Shown here piece after piece: positions 10,542 to 22,279 of a stretch of DNA of 64,000 nt. Position numbers and translations under genes: made by a program. The stretch covers positions 310,001-374,000 of the forward strand of contig JAESUZ010001745.1 of assembly GCA_017311185.1 (NCBI GenBank), written 5' to 3'. The notes beneath the pieces are model-generated. The model saw nothing but the letters and a program-made list of their open reading frames with translations, was not told where the DNA came from and did not search any database. Numbering within the stretch: the stretch's first letter is position 1; each line of letters opens with the position of its first letter. The stretch comes from Proteles cristata cristata. Its lineage: Eukaryota > Chordata > Mammalia > Carnivora > Hyaenidae.

Positions 10542-12933
10542 GTGAGTAGAGCTAACCTCTTGCATGACTGCTCAAATATGATTTGCACTTACAGAGAAAA
10601 ATCTTTAGAATTACCATTTATGTTAATTTCCCCCTCTATTTTCTTCCTTTTTTTCTATTTGAAGATTTACACTTCATTATTATAAAACACTTCATTATTA
10701 TAAAACTCCATTTTTTTACATTCTTTGAGCTTCACTCTTCTTTCTTTTATCCATAACCTTTTAAGTTTTTGTTTGTTAGTCTTTTCTCTGACCAAAATTC
10801 TCACCAGTTTCTTTCAGTTGCTAAACTCGTAACCATGTTTTTAACTGATATTTTTTTCTGCTGGTATTTAGAATTGCAGCTTATAGTACTACATCACTGT
10901 CTGTTACTGTTTGTCTTCCTTAGGCTTTTTTTAGCCAATGACCAAATGGGCTCCAGAGAGAAATTGCAGTGTGGATCTCTAAATGATCAGCAAATCAATT
11001 GTACATATTGAGAATTTGGAATAATTGCTATTTTCAATTTAATTAGCAGTCATAAAATATTAATACAACTTTTTAGGTATTACTTATATCGTACATTTTC
11101 TTCCTAATTTCTTCATTCCTTTCCTGCTATTTCGAAAACACCGTTTTAAGTGGACTGGTCTTTCTGGGGTAGTAGCCTGGTGACCGAAGCATAATGGTTT
11201 CTGACATACCATCTTTTCTTTGGTAATTGAGTTAACAGGCCACTTGAAAAAGGGGAAAACCTCCAAAGTAACATTAGTGAATATCTCAAGCCTTTCCAAT
11301 ATCAAGTAGCAATTGCTTCCAAACTACTTTCACTTTGGGTTCTCATTTGGAGAAAATGTATTTTAGATCCAGAGGCACTTCAAAGTCTACTGATCTGTTA
11401 TGGGAAAAAAGACAGCTGAGACACTTTTATTTCTATTTGACAAAGCCACTTCCACTTCAGTAAGAGGTTACCAAGAAGAGTTGAAATGGATGACTATTTA
11501 TGAAGAATAGATATGTTAGTTTTCTATCACTGTTTAACAAATTACCACAACAGTTAGCAGCTTAAAACAACAAATATATATTTTCTTCTATAGTTCCGCA
11601 TGTTCAGGAATTTAGGAGCAGGTGATGTCAGCGGTTCTGTCTTTAGCAACTCGTGAGACAGCAGACAAGCCTTCGGCTGGGGCTAAGCTTGAAGACAAGG
11701 GGCATTGGGATCTGCTTCCAAGTTCATGCACAAGGCCATGGGCAGGAGGCCATTGGCCTTCAGTTCCCTGGCCCATGGGCACTTGCATAGGGATGCCCAT
11801 AATATAGTTTCCCCCAGAGCCAGTGAGGACAGAGCGGGAAACTAAGGCAGAAGCTGCAGTTATATAACTGAATCTCAGAAGTGACATGCCATTGCTTCTG
11901 CCATGTTCTAAGGGTCACACACAAACCAGCCCTGGTACAACCTGGCAAGAAATGACACGAGGACGTGGCTACGGGGAGGCGGCAGCAATGCTGGGGGACA
12001 TCTCGGAGGCTGGCTGCCACACTGGGTTTAAAGAACAGTTAAAACAGTCTCACCTTTGACGTCCAGCCTGTAACCTATAACATGTAACTGAGGCTAATTT
12101 CGTCTCAGTCCCGTCAGCAGGATGTAGTTAATATTTCTTTTTTGAATTCAAGCTCCTCAAAATATATTCTGGCTTCATTTTTCATGTTATTAATGCGAGA
12201 GCATTAATAGCAAAACAAAACCGTGTAAGGGACACAGCACGTATGTCTTCCGTTGGCACCATGACCCTCCTAAGTACAGTTTAAAGGCTGCTTCAAAAAT
12301 AAAAAAAATAAAAAAGCACCACCAGCTAGAATTTGGGGCTCATGGAGATAGTTTTATGGCAAATGGTTCTTTTAGTGCTAGTTGTTATTCATTCTCTCAA
12401 ATATCCATGTGAAGGGTACATGGAAAATTGATACGATATTAGAAATTAACTTAAGCAAAATATCTTTGATCATCCTAACTGAAATCTTCTCTAATGTCAT
12501 ATTTATCTTTTATAATTCATGAAAGAACACAATTGATAGTAGAGGTGCAGGATAATTAAGTTCCTCAAAATCGTCTTCTCTCCCCATGAATAACAGCAGA
12601 AAAACTGTGGATTTTGTCCTGGAAATCCAAGGGAAAGACTTAAGACATTAAGTAGATCCTGTAAAAATGACTGGCCTCCTACCCTCTCACCTAAAAGAAC
12701 AATAGCAGTCCATCCCACTGTATTCACCCAGAGGAAATGAAACTAACAGATTTTCATCTTCATCACATTACTTAGATTCTTAGGTCAATACAGTGTCTAT
12801 TGAAATTGTCGAAGTTTGCCTTTCTCTTTCCCATTGTAATGCATCGATTTTTATGACAATTTTTATTTTTACTCTAATTTTATATGTTCCCGAAACCTAC
12901 TGTTTATGATTTTAAAAAAATTTTTTTTTCCAG
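10542..12933 (+). other. SLC4A4 intron, 2.39 kb, between the two alternative-tail exons
   Basis: This intron contains an MLT1-type LTR on the minus strand (about 11515-11960), a ~20-bp tandem duplication around 10665-10705 and otherwise unique DNA. The open frames at 11612-11887 and 11760-12020 lie in the LTR. Confidence 0.9.
11515..11960 (-). mobile_element. Solitary MLT1-type LTR (ERVL-MaLR)
   Basis: Wording 'aacaaattaccacaaca..cagcttaaaacaacaaa' and 'gacaagccttcggctggggc..ggatctgcttccaag' matches MLT1-type LTRs in reverse. No internal coding sequence follows. It lies in the intron between the two alternative-tail exons of SLC4A4. Confidence 0.72.
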
Positions 12934-13013
12934 GAGAAAGATCACCAACATTCCTTGAACGCCACACATCATGCTGATAAAATTCCTTTCCTTCAGTCAC
13001 TCGGTATGCCAAG
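12934..13013 (+). CDS. SLC4A4: SLC4A4 dual-coding 80-bp exon
   Basis: The exon is 80 bp, between a T-rich acceptor (tttttccag) and donor gtaaag. It is read in two frames. After the 97-bp exon it supplies the end of NBCe1-A/B, (R)ERSPTFLERHTSC, with TGA at 12975-12977. When the 97-bp exon is skipped it is read in phase 0 as EKDHQHSLNATHHADK.. to ..LQSLGMP plus two bases completing a serine codon with the next exon, giving the first part of the NBCe1-C tail. The A/B stop lies 36 nt before the exon end, too close to the last junction to be expected to trigger nonsense-mediated decay. Both frames are intact. Confidence 0.95.
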
Positions 13014-13734
13014 GTAAAGAACAACTCGCTATTTCACATTGTTCATCCCACAGAGGATCATCCCACAGAAATGCGATCATCCCATAGAAATGCGGCCCGT
13101 GGTGGGTTATTGGCAGAATACCTCATTTCCCCGTCCTGTCTACAGGTTATCTTAAATCAATTACCCAATCCCCACACCTCTACCCGGCTTTTATGTAGAA
13201 AGCACTGTAGGAGACCTACTATATTTTGCAAAGTAATGGAACTTTCATTATCATTAAGGCAAAGCCCAGGACCCGCATTCACTTTTATCGCTTCCGCATC
13301 ATCTCTGATTGAAGGGATAATTACAGTTTGCTGGCAGCTCTCTAGTAGTTTTCTTCCTTAATCTTAACACGGCTCCAGAGATCTCAGACTCTCCTTGATT
13401 TTCCAAACGGAAAAAAATCTCTGAATGTTTTCTTCATGTAGGTCTGTTCATCCTTTTAAGTTCTCACAATATCACCCACCCGGCCGTCCTCCTTTTTGAT
13501 TTTTCTGTCGTTTTGAAGTATGAGGGTTTTAAGAAATTTTTCACTTGGGTTTCTTGACTCTTCTGGTACCTTCCTCCCATTTAAGAATATTTGTTTTTAA
13601 TATAGAAAGAGCAGAAGAGTATTTTAAAGAGAACAAAGGACACATTCAGCTTCCGCACAATGCAGAAATATATTGGACAGGTGATGAAGGAAATCGATTT
13701 ACTTACTATTTTCTTTCTTTTCTTTTTTCTCTAG
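13014..13734 (+). other. SLC4A4 last intron, 721 bp
   Basis: This intron runs from donor gtaaag to acceptor ctctag. A 19-bp tandem duplication lies 43 bp after the donor. No transposable element is recognised. Confidence 0.9.
13056..13093 (+). repeat. 19-bp tandem duplication near a splice donor
   Basis: Two adjacent 19-bp units (13056-13074 and 13075-13093), gatcatcccaYagaaatgc, differ at one base. A partial third unit (ttcatcccacagag) precedes them. Confidence 0.85.
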
Positions 13735-13840
13735 TCCTCCTAGAACTCCAGTAAAAGTTGTGCCTCAAATTAGGATAGAACTTGAGCCTGAAGACAATGA
13801 TTATTTCTGGAGGAGCAAGGGAACAGAAACTACATTGTAA
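13735..13840 (+). CDS. SLC4A4: SLC4A4 terminal exon, coding part of NBCe1-C tail
   Basis: The acceptor (ctttttctctag) opens the last exon. In the NBCe1-C frame it continues PPRTPVKVVPQIRIELEPED, then NDYFWRSKGTETTL and TAA at 13838-13840. With the preceding 80-bp exon this makes exactly 61 residues, the published length of the NBCe1-C-specific tail. The terminal TETTL fits a class I PDZ ligand (S/T-x-hydrophobic). In A/B transcripts this whole exon is 3'UTR. The apparent longer open frame from 13545 merely runs through the intron and out of frame across this exon. Confidence 0.95.
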
Positions 13841-16800
13841 CCTGTTTGTCTGTCTTTACAACTGACAGTTTTTGTTGTTAATGTTCTGGGGTTTTGTCTG
13901 ATTGTTTATTTTTTAATTTTTGTTTTGTTTTGGTTTTTGGTCATTGGCCAAATAACATAGTGCTCACTCTGCTTCTCTCTTGCATAGGTAAAATCAAGAC
14001 CGTACTGCAGCGTTCTTTAAAAACAGCTGAAGAATCCCCTTTTCACACTTTCAGATGTGTCCTCTGACAACCAAATTCCTCTGTCACTCAAGACACGCAC
14101 AGACCTGTCCTTTTCCTTTATTAAGCAGAGGGCAAAAGTATTAAGGATTTTGTAACACCTTTTATTAACATATCGAAGGAACTTACAACTTTAGCTTTGG
14201 AGCTGTGCTTACTGGCTTGTCTGTCTGCCTGGTAGAATAAACCTTGACCTCCAGGCAGAGTCCCTTCTTGCTTCTAGAGCTTTCCAGGACTGGAAAAAGT
14301 GCCGCAATGCGAACTTGCTCTTGCTTGTAAGCCCTAATCTTAGAGTTATCAAAAGAAGAAAAACTAAAGGTACTTTACTCCCTGTAGAGAAACCATTGCC
14401 ATCATTGTAGCAAGTGCTGGAATATCCCTTTTTCCTATGCAACTTTTTTTAACCCTTTAATGAACTTATCTGTGGAGTACATTGAAGAATATTTTTCTTC
14501 GTAGATTTTGTTGTTTAAATTATGGGGCCTAACCTGCAACTTATTTTTTGTCAATTTTTTAAACTTTTTTTTAATTACTGTAAAGAAAATGAATTTTTTC
14601 CTGCAGCAGGAAACCTAGTTTTGAGTAGTTCTACCTCTTATTTGTAGCTGCCAGGCTTTCTGTAAAAATTGTATTGTATATAATGTGATTTTTACACACA
14701 CATAAACACACGGATACACAATCTCTAAGGTAAGCCAGACGGCTGGATCAGATTAAACACACCATGTTTCTAAGCATCCATTTTTCCCTTTCTTTAAGAG
14801 AAATTTACTGTTTTATGAAGAGAATGGGGGAGAAGGGAGAGGCTCCTATGTAATGGGAATAACTGATGTTTTGATAAGAGTAATATCCAGGCATAGATGC
14901 TGATTTTATTACCATGTCAATGTCCTATCCAGTATTGGCAGACTTTTTTTTCTCATTTTGAAATATTTGTGTGTTTGTGTACATACTCTGTGTGTGGCTG
15001 GTGCACATATGTGCAGGGTTAGAGAGAGACAGAGTAAAGGTATGCAATGGGTAGTTATCTGGCCCCTTGTGTCAGTTTTCATAAAACCCAAACCACATAT
15101 GAAAAATCCATCAGAGGTCTGAGAGATTTACCATTATGCAAATGAGGATAATATATTTTATTGCCCAGATGCCAACACTGATCCAAGAGCTCATAGTTAT
15201 AGTACAAAATCCATAGGAATATTAATAGACCATTGACACATCTATAGTGTTTATGGGAATGCAGACAGATCTGCAGATATACATACACACACACACACAT
15301 TTTAACATTGCTCACACGTGTTTTTTAGAACGGATTAGAAAAAGGAAAATTGGGTCTTTAGTAACCAAATTTGACATGTTATTGAAGTGTAATCTTTTTA
15401 ATAGATCACATTATGTGTTGTGAATGAGCGTTAAAAATAACACTTTAAATATTGAATTCATAATTTTGGATTTATATAACCATATTTGTGATATATCCCA
15501 ACTGAAACAGGTTGCTGGAGGAGTACCAGAAGCAGGATGAAACCATTTATTTGGTTTCAAAATATGCACATGGTGACTCCCACTCATTCTTGTATTAATT
15601 ATAATTCTGTCCTCTTAAAACTTTGATTATAAGAATCTTATTATCCTGAATTAGCTGTTACTTTTATAGTATCTGATAATCTTAAAACTTTAACATTTTA
15701 TACAAATTAGACATAAATGACCTGCAATTTGTTTTCATTGAAATGAAAGCAGCAAATTACATGTTATTTGTTAAAACCTTACATGCCACATTTTGGCATC
15801 ACGTTTGTATTTAGAGCTATCCTTAAAATGATTATACTACCTAGTTCTTCCTTACTCTAGTGTAAAACTATATAAGAAGCTTTTCCTTTTTCTTTACCAA
15901 GGGAAACATCAAACAAGTGTCTAAGAGGCATGCATAATAAGTTCAGTCTAACCTATGATCTTGTTAAATTAAAGACACCTTTATTCACTTTTATAAAGGC
16001 CCTAGATGTAATACTTTGTGTTTCTGATCATGAATCAAGTATTTCAGGATCTGTGCCTTTCTCCATCTCTTTCAAAGAACTCCTGAAGCAACTTAACTCA
16101 GTATTTCAGCCTTTGAGTAGATCTAAAAGCTATCTGCACATCCACTTCTGATCCATATGCTGTGGTGAAAGGTTGAAATGCATGATGTGAATGCAGAATA
16201 GTACCTTCTGTCTGCTAAAAGTAACAGTTAATATCAAGCCCTTGCAATAACTTGGAGCCCAGGGAAACTTTTTAAAAATCATTAGTTTCAGAGGAACAAA
16301 AGTAGCTACTAAACAAGCAGATGAAACCTGAGGTTCATACAGAGCCACCAGATCATCTGCATTTTAACTGAATTTACTCATTGTCTGAGAGCTAACCAGA
16401 CTTGGGGGTGGGTTGTTTCTGTGTAAACGGGACACACAGAATACAGTACAACGGTACATTTTTCAAAAGTGTCATTCTCCGATGTGAATGCAGAGACAGG
16501 CAATATTCAGGTTGTTAGGACTCCAAGACTAAGTATGCCCTCCCAGGATGTCAAGCAGAAGTCCTGTGGTGGTACAGACTTACTGTTGAAGAGATCACTA
16601 GGTCAAGAGTTGGCCCTATCAAAGGAGCATAAAGGCCTCTGGTTTCGCATTTGAAAGAAAATCTCTTGGAGACACTGTTTTCCCTGATAACAATCGCTCT
16701 TGTACTGTGTGAGACGAGGACTTGGAATCCTAACTATTTTCTGTGCCATAGGCAGAAGTGATCCTGCCTCTTCCTGTCAAGCAGTGGAGTAGGGGGCGGG

Positions 16801-17985
16801 AGACGGAGGCTTAAAGATGTGCAAAAACAAAAACAAAACCCTCTCTAATAAGCCCCCACCTCAAGAATGGGGGGTGGGGAGAAGTGATTACCTGCCATCA
16901 GTCAGTCAGTTTGTGTATGTTTTATGCACACACACCAACACACACAGAGTAAATCTTTTATCAGCTACATATTGCTGTATAATACAGAGAACGATTGTCT
17001 TCCAAGTTTTTGTTTTTTTTTTTTTTAAACTGTGTTTTAAAGTACTTGAAATGTATTGACTGCTGACTATCCTTTAAAAACAAAATGAAACCATTTGAGT
17101 TGTATTACAGAGGTTGACATTGTTCAGGGACGGGACAAAGCTTTCTTCAAGTCTTTTCATACCACTTAATGATTTCAGTGCAGGAACTTGAGGTTTTCTT
17201 ATTTATTCCATGGTATTTCACATCTACTCTTCACGGCATGAGCATAAAGCCCAGTGGCACCAAGTGGCTGAATACAATCAAATGATATTTTATAGCACTT
17301 GACTGGCTGAAGGGCCTTGGGCGTTCTCAGAGGATGATTTCATTGAGCTTTGCTGCCGTCTGAAGTAAAAAAGTTTTATGATACATGCCAGCCAGTCAAG
17401 TTGTGTTTAGACCAGGAATTTGGATGTGGCCTATTTCTTAGCTCATTTCTCCGTGCTCTATGGGTACATACTAAAATCCTGAATTGTGTTTCCCAGACAG
17501 ATAATTGCAACTCAGGGCTAAAGTCATCCAGTGAAACTTTTAGAGCCAGAAGTTATCTTTGTCCCAGTCCGACAATGTGAAAAGAGTGAGTAGTTGCCTC
17601 TTTTGTAGCCATTTTCATGGCTGGTACATATCTGTACACCTTACTTTTCAGAATCAATACGCACTTTCAGATACTCTTATTTTTATTCTCTTAAGTCTTT
17701 ATTAACTTTGGAGAAATGATGCATCTTTTTATTTTAAATGAAGTAGATCAACATGGTGGAACAAATGATAAAGAACAGAAAACATTTCAATATATTACTA
17801 ATAATTTTTTCCAATATAAAACCTAAAATTCCTATAACATTATAGTATTTTACAGTTTTATGAAGCTTTCTATTGTGACTTTTATGGAATTAAGAGATGA
17901 AGAAGATGAGATATTTTAGCATTTATATTTTTCAAAATTAAATGTATACTGAAAATAAAGTAACTTTATGCATTTATGAGTGTCA
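13841..17985 (+). other. SLC4A4: SLC4A4 3' untranslated region (about 4.1 kb)
   Basis: The sequence following the NBCe1-C stop is AT-rich, has no recognisable SINE, LTR or L1, and runs to a canonical AATAAA at 17954-17959. The absence of recent repeats over 4 kb contrasts with the flanking DNA and fits a constrained 3'UTR. The length fits a human SLC4A4 mRNA of about 8 kb (known). Short CA tracts occur near 14695 and 15288. Open frames inside (14209-14442 minus, 15079-15315 minus, 15930-16151 plus and others) show no coding character. The 3' boundary is inferred from the signal, not from cDNA. Confidence 0.75.
17954..17959 (+). promoter_or_regulatory. SLC4A4: Polyadenylation signal AATAAA, probable SLC4A4 end
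   Basis: A canonical hexamer is followed within 20-45 nt by GT-rich DNA (gagtgtcaagtgcttctgttc), as expected for a cleavage and polyadenylation site. Cleavage would fall near 17975-17985. An earlier AATAAA at 14236-14241 lacks an obvious GT-rich downstream element and would be at most a minor proximal site. Confidence 0.65.
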
Positions 17986-18259
17986 AGTGCTTCTGTTCAA
18001 CCCTTCAAATAATTATGAAGTGCCTGTTATTTTACTCTTCGGGTGTTACAGGGTAAGAAAGTTGGGTAAGTTAGAGTCCTTGACCTCACACGGGTTCTTA
18101 TCACTCCAGGCAGGATGATAAAATAAGTGTCCAAATTATATAGGATAAGAGATTGTAAGAGTTACCTAATCAAGTATTAATGAAGTAATACACAGGGGTT
18201 CAAGGAAAAAAATACGTCCAACTAAGAGCAATGGAATGGTTTTATTGAAAACGCGTTGT

Positions 18260-18290
18260 ATCGCTTCTTGGCCTTTTGGCTAAGATCAGA
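18260..18290 (+). pseudogene. U2 snRNA-derived fragment (5' end only)
   Basis: About 29 nt (atcgcttcttggccttttgg, then ctaagatca) match the 5' end of U2 snRNA with one substitution, then similarity stops. It is a 3'-truncated copy, as is common for U2 retro-pseudogenes. It lacks the branch-point-recognition region and cannot be functional. Confidence 0.8.
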
Positions 18291-18435
18291 TGAAGACGTT
18301 GTGTTGTTATTCTTCTTTTATAAAGTTAGTGAAATATAAAATGCCATTTTTTTGAATCCAGGATGATGTATATAGTCAATTATCAAAGGAAAAAAGCTGC
18401 CAAGCCTAAGCACTTATTAAAAAATAATTTCAAAT

Positions 18436-18673
18436 GGGGCGCCTGGGTGGCTTAGTCGGTTAAGCGTCCGACTTTTGATTACGTCATGATCTCGCGGTTC
18501 GTGGGTTCGAGCCCCACGTCGGGCTCTGTGCTGACTGCCAGCTCAGAGCCTGGAGCCTGTTTCAGTCTGTGACTCCCTCTCTCTCTGACCCTCCCCTGCT
18601 CACGCTGCCTCTCTCTCTCTCTCTCTCTCTCCTAGAAATAAAAAAAAAAATTAAAAAAATTTTTTTTAAAAAA
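18436..18673 (+). mobile_element. Carnivore SINE, young subfamily
   Basis: Full-length copy with (CT)n and A-rich tail. The target duplication aataatttcaaatg flanks it. Confidence 0.95.
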
Positions 18674-18689
18674 ATAATAATTTCAAATG

Positions 18690-19636
18690 AACAAAATCTT
18701 GGAATGGTACTCCTCAGAAGGTACACCTACTTCCTCCTGCTGGGCCTATCCAGGCTTCGCCGTATTATTTACAATTCTCCAGGAAACTTCGGTTCTGCCT
18801 GAAGTTATCATCAGAGAGTGGTGGTTGGTGGATTGGGGGAGGGAACAGCAACAGAAGGGATGAGAAAGAACCATTGATCACAGTAAAAAAGTACATTAAG
18901 AAAAGGTAACGAGACACAGACATTGGCTAAAATAATCTTTCAGTCTAGAAGCTTAATGTAGAGGCTAGAGCTCTGAGCATCCGGATGATGGTAGTGGTGG
19001 TGAAAATGGAGTTTGGGTTTCATCACTGAGCTGGAAGAAGCATCAGAAGCCACCACACTTAAAATAGATAATAATATGGGTAAATCTGATTGGTTCTTCA
19101 ATGTACCCATAGAGAATTTTAAATATTGTCGTAGGTAACAATAACTGAGTCAAGAAATTAAGATCAAATGGTATGTTATGAAAAATACTAGGCACCTTAG
19201 TAACTCTTCATTACGCTCCCTCACGTACCTTAGAACAGGGTAGGAAAGTGCGGAAGCCTCTCAACCACCAAGCCTGGTGTCTCAAGGTCTAGGCTATACA
19301 GCCTGAACATAATTTTGGGAGACGAGCTCAAATCCTGCCACAGAATCTATTGCCACTTCTTTATTCAGAATGCTTGAATGTGTTAGGCTTGGTCATCCAT
19401 GGCTTTCTCAGAACACAGGACATGAGAAATAACAGAAAAAATTACTATAGGAAAAGTGGGTTAACAGGAATTAATAGCTTCATCCTGGTAGGAAATGAGA
19501 ATCAGGCTATTTGGTACAGAGGCAAGGACACCACAACAAATCTTAAAAGTAAATGTATTGATTTTACATGGAAATGATTGAATTGAATAAATATCTTGCC
19601 TGTTGAAAATATACACTCCCTATTCTGCCTCCAGGA
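18690..19636. other. Intergenic, nothing recognised
   Basis: Unique AT-rich DNA between two SINEs. Frames 19350-19577 and 18569-18802 have no coding character, and the latter starts inside a SINE. Confidence 0.6.
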
Positions 19637-19864
19637 TCTTTTTTTTTTTTTTTAAGTTTTAATGTTTATTTATTTTTGAGAGAGAGAGAGAGAGAGAGCA
19701 TACTAGTGGGGGAGAGGCAGAGAGAGAGGGAGACAAAATTCAAAGGCAGCTCCAGGCTCTGAGCTGTCAGCACAGAGCCCAACATAGGGCTTGAACCTAT
19801 GAACTATGAGATCATGACCTAAGCTAAAGTTGGACACTTAACCGACTGAGACACACAGGCACCA
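19637..19864 (-). mobile_element. Carnivore SINE
   Basis: Minus-strand copy with a long T run, a (GA)n stretch and an eroded 5' box (gacacacaggcacc). Confidence 0.9.
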
Positions 19865-20399
19865 CCACCACCCCCTTTTTTTAAATGTAAAACTGACTTC
19901 TGTACAAATCAGTGAGCCAAGATTTCTCCTTTTCAAGACTCCATAAATGATTGTAAAGGAATAAAACAATTATGGAAGGTGGTACATGTGGACCAGAGAC
20001 ACCCACAGATTCTAATGATGAAAGGCATATGCACGTTTGTATGATCAAGTAATCTGCAGGAAGCTGCAGCTCAGAACGTGTAGAGGGGGATGCAGTTAAT
20101 GCCATTGAGGGATGGCTAGGAGAATCTCAGTAAGTCTCAGACCCCAGGATCAGAGATGGGAATGTGAAGTAGGGCTGGCCGAAACTGTGTATTAACAGGA
20201 TGTGTATAGATATTTAGAATCCCTTCTCCTACCTTTGCTTGTTAATCAGCCTAATGCCAAGCTCTTCACCTCAGGTTAATAAAAAAAAAAAAAAATCATA
20301 GTTCTTCTCTAAGATAATTGAACAGATTGCCTTGAGAAAAAGTGGGAATGTCTATTATAAAATAAATTCCTCTTCTGACTGAAACAAGGCCTGAGAGTC

Positions 20400-21400
20400 A
20401 ACAAAACTCACCCATAGGCAAAAAGTTCCTTGTCAAATATTTTTTCTCATTCTAAAATGTGAAGATACATATGTGAAGAATCACAAATCATTTGAAGAAA
20501 TCCTTTAAGCGTTACTGAGAAAGACAAAAGGTTAATAGAAAAGATTAATCCTATAAAAAATATTTCAAAGACGAGAAGAAAACTTTTTTGAAAAGTCATT
20601 GTAATATACTTTATACTTGAAGCTTAGAAAAACACTACCTATGCAAAATTTGAATGGGATCGTTTTAAAGAGAATAAAGAATAAAAGAGAACACTTGAAA
20701 ATTTAAAATACCATTCCAAATTTTTTACAAATTACAGAATAGTTGGAAGATAAAGTTTATAAACTATCCCAAAATAGAGAATCCAAAAGAAAAGAGAAAA
20801 TATGTAGGATAAGACAGAAGGTATCAGTCTATAAAATAAATATTCTCAGAAATGAAGGTAGATACACATCTTCATATATAAATCTGAATGGCCAGAACAA
20901 CAAATAATTATATACACATAACATTGTGTAATTTCAGGTAACCAGGAAAAAAATTTTCAAAACACAAAAGTAAGAATATCTTAAAATTGTCCAGAAAATG
21001 AGGCCACATACAAAGAAATCAAAATCATGACAATGGCAATTCTTTCAACAGCAAAATTAAATGCTAGAAGATATAGTGCAATGTTGTGAAACTTCTGAAG
21101 GAAAATGATTTTAAACCTACAATTCTAGATGCAACTAACATATTAATAAAGTATAAGATAGAATAAAGTATTTAGAAACCTTCAATTTCTAGTTTATCTT
21201 CCCACTCACCTGTTCTTAGGATCTTACTCAAGAATATACATATGAGTGATTCAAGTGATACTGAGACAGAGACAGAATAAAGGTCATAAAAAGCAATCAA
21301 CTTTGTTGAACAGTAAAGTCCTAGAATAACAGGTGTACCTCAGGCCTGGAGAGCAACCAATCAAAACTAAAGTAGAAGGACAGAGATTTTGGGAAAGGAC
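20400..21400. other. Old AT-rich repeat-like segment, unclassified
   Basis: Stretches such as 'aacagcaaaattaaatgctagaaga' (around 21049) and 'ggaaaatgattttaaacctaca' resemble an interspersed motif found repeatedly in mammalian genomes that I associate with old DNA transposons. I cannot assign the family from memory with confidence. Confidence 0.3.
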
Positions 21401-21486
21401 ATAGAAAATGTCCTCCATGAAATGGGTAAAGTTATGGAAACCTGGAAAACTTGGGTATAAGATGAAGGCATTGAAAAAAAAAGGGG

Positions 21487-22279
21487 GGGGGTAATTAAAC
21501 AGACACATGAAACGACGCTCAGCATCCCTCCTCATCAGGGAAATACAAATCAAAACCACAGTGAGATACTACCTCGCCAGTCAGAGTGGCTAAAATGAGC
21601 AAATCAGAGAACTCTAAATGCTGGCGAGTATGTGGAGAAACGGGCACCCTCCTACACTGTTGGTGGGAATGTAAACTGGTGCAGCCTCTCTGGAAAACTG
21701 TGTGGAGGTTCCTCAGAAAGTTAACAATAGAACTCCCCTATGACCCTGCAATAGCACTGCTAGGAACTTACCCAAGGGATACAGGAGTGCTGATGCATAG
21801 GAGCACATGTACCCCAATGTTCATAGCAGCACTCTCAACGATAGCCAAAACATGGAAAGAGCCTAAGTGTCCATCAACAGACGAATGGATCAAGAAGATG
21901 TGGTTTATCTATACAATGGAATACTACTTGACAATGAGAAAGAATGAAATCTGGCCATTTGTAGCAACATGGATGGAGCTTGAGGGTGTTATGCTGAGTG
22001 AAATAAGTCAGGCAGAGAAGGACAGCTACCATATGTTCTCACATATAGGAGGATTAGGAGGAACTTAACTGAGGACCGTGGGGGAGAGGAAGGGGGAAAA
22101 TAGTTGGGGAGAGGGAGGGAGGCAAACCATGAGGGACTCTTGAATGCTGAGAACAAACTGCGGACTGATGGGTGTGGGGGGGAGAGGGGGTGATGGGCAT
22201 GGATGGGCACTTGTGGGGATGAACACTGGGTGTTACATGGAAACTAACTTGACAATAAACAATTTGTAAAAAAAAAAAA
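21487..22279 (+). mobile_element. 5'-truncated LINE-1 with ORF2 3' end, 3'UTR and polyA
   Basis: This is the last part of a carnivore L1. An open frame through 22068 carries ORF2 C-terminal hallmarks ([57 protein letters not shown]). It is followed by a G-rich 3'UTR, the ending 'tgacaataaacaatttg' and an A16 tail. The endonuclease and reverse transcriptase domains are absent, so it is dead. The 5' junction abuts an A9G9 run. Confidence 0.93.

Noticed and set aside
11612..12020. Overlapping frames on both strands, considered as an antisense gene
   Set aside because: They lie within the MLT1-type LTR, whose GC-rich body gives long frames by chance.
13545..13754. 69-codon plus-strand open frame across the last intron-exon boundary
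   Set aside because: It is out of frame with the coding part of the terminal exon and mostly intronic.
14236..14241. AATAAA as the main SLC4A4 polyA site
   Set aside because: No GT-rich downstream element, and the repeat-free region continues 3.7 kb to a better signal at 17954.
21586..22068. 160-codon open frame as a host gene
   Set aside because: It is the C-terminal piece of L1 ORF2 with 3'UTR and polyA tail, not a host gene.
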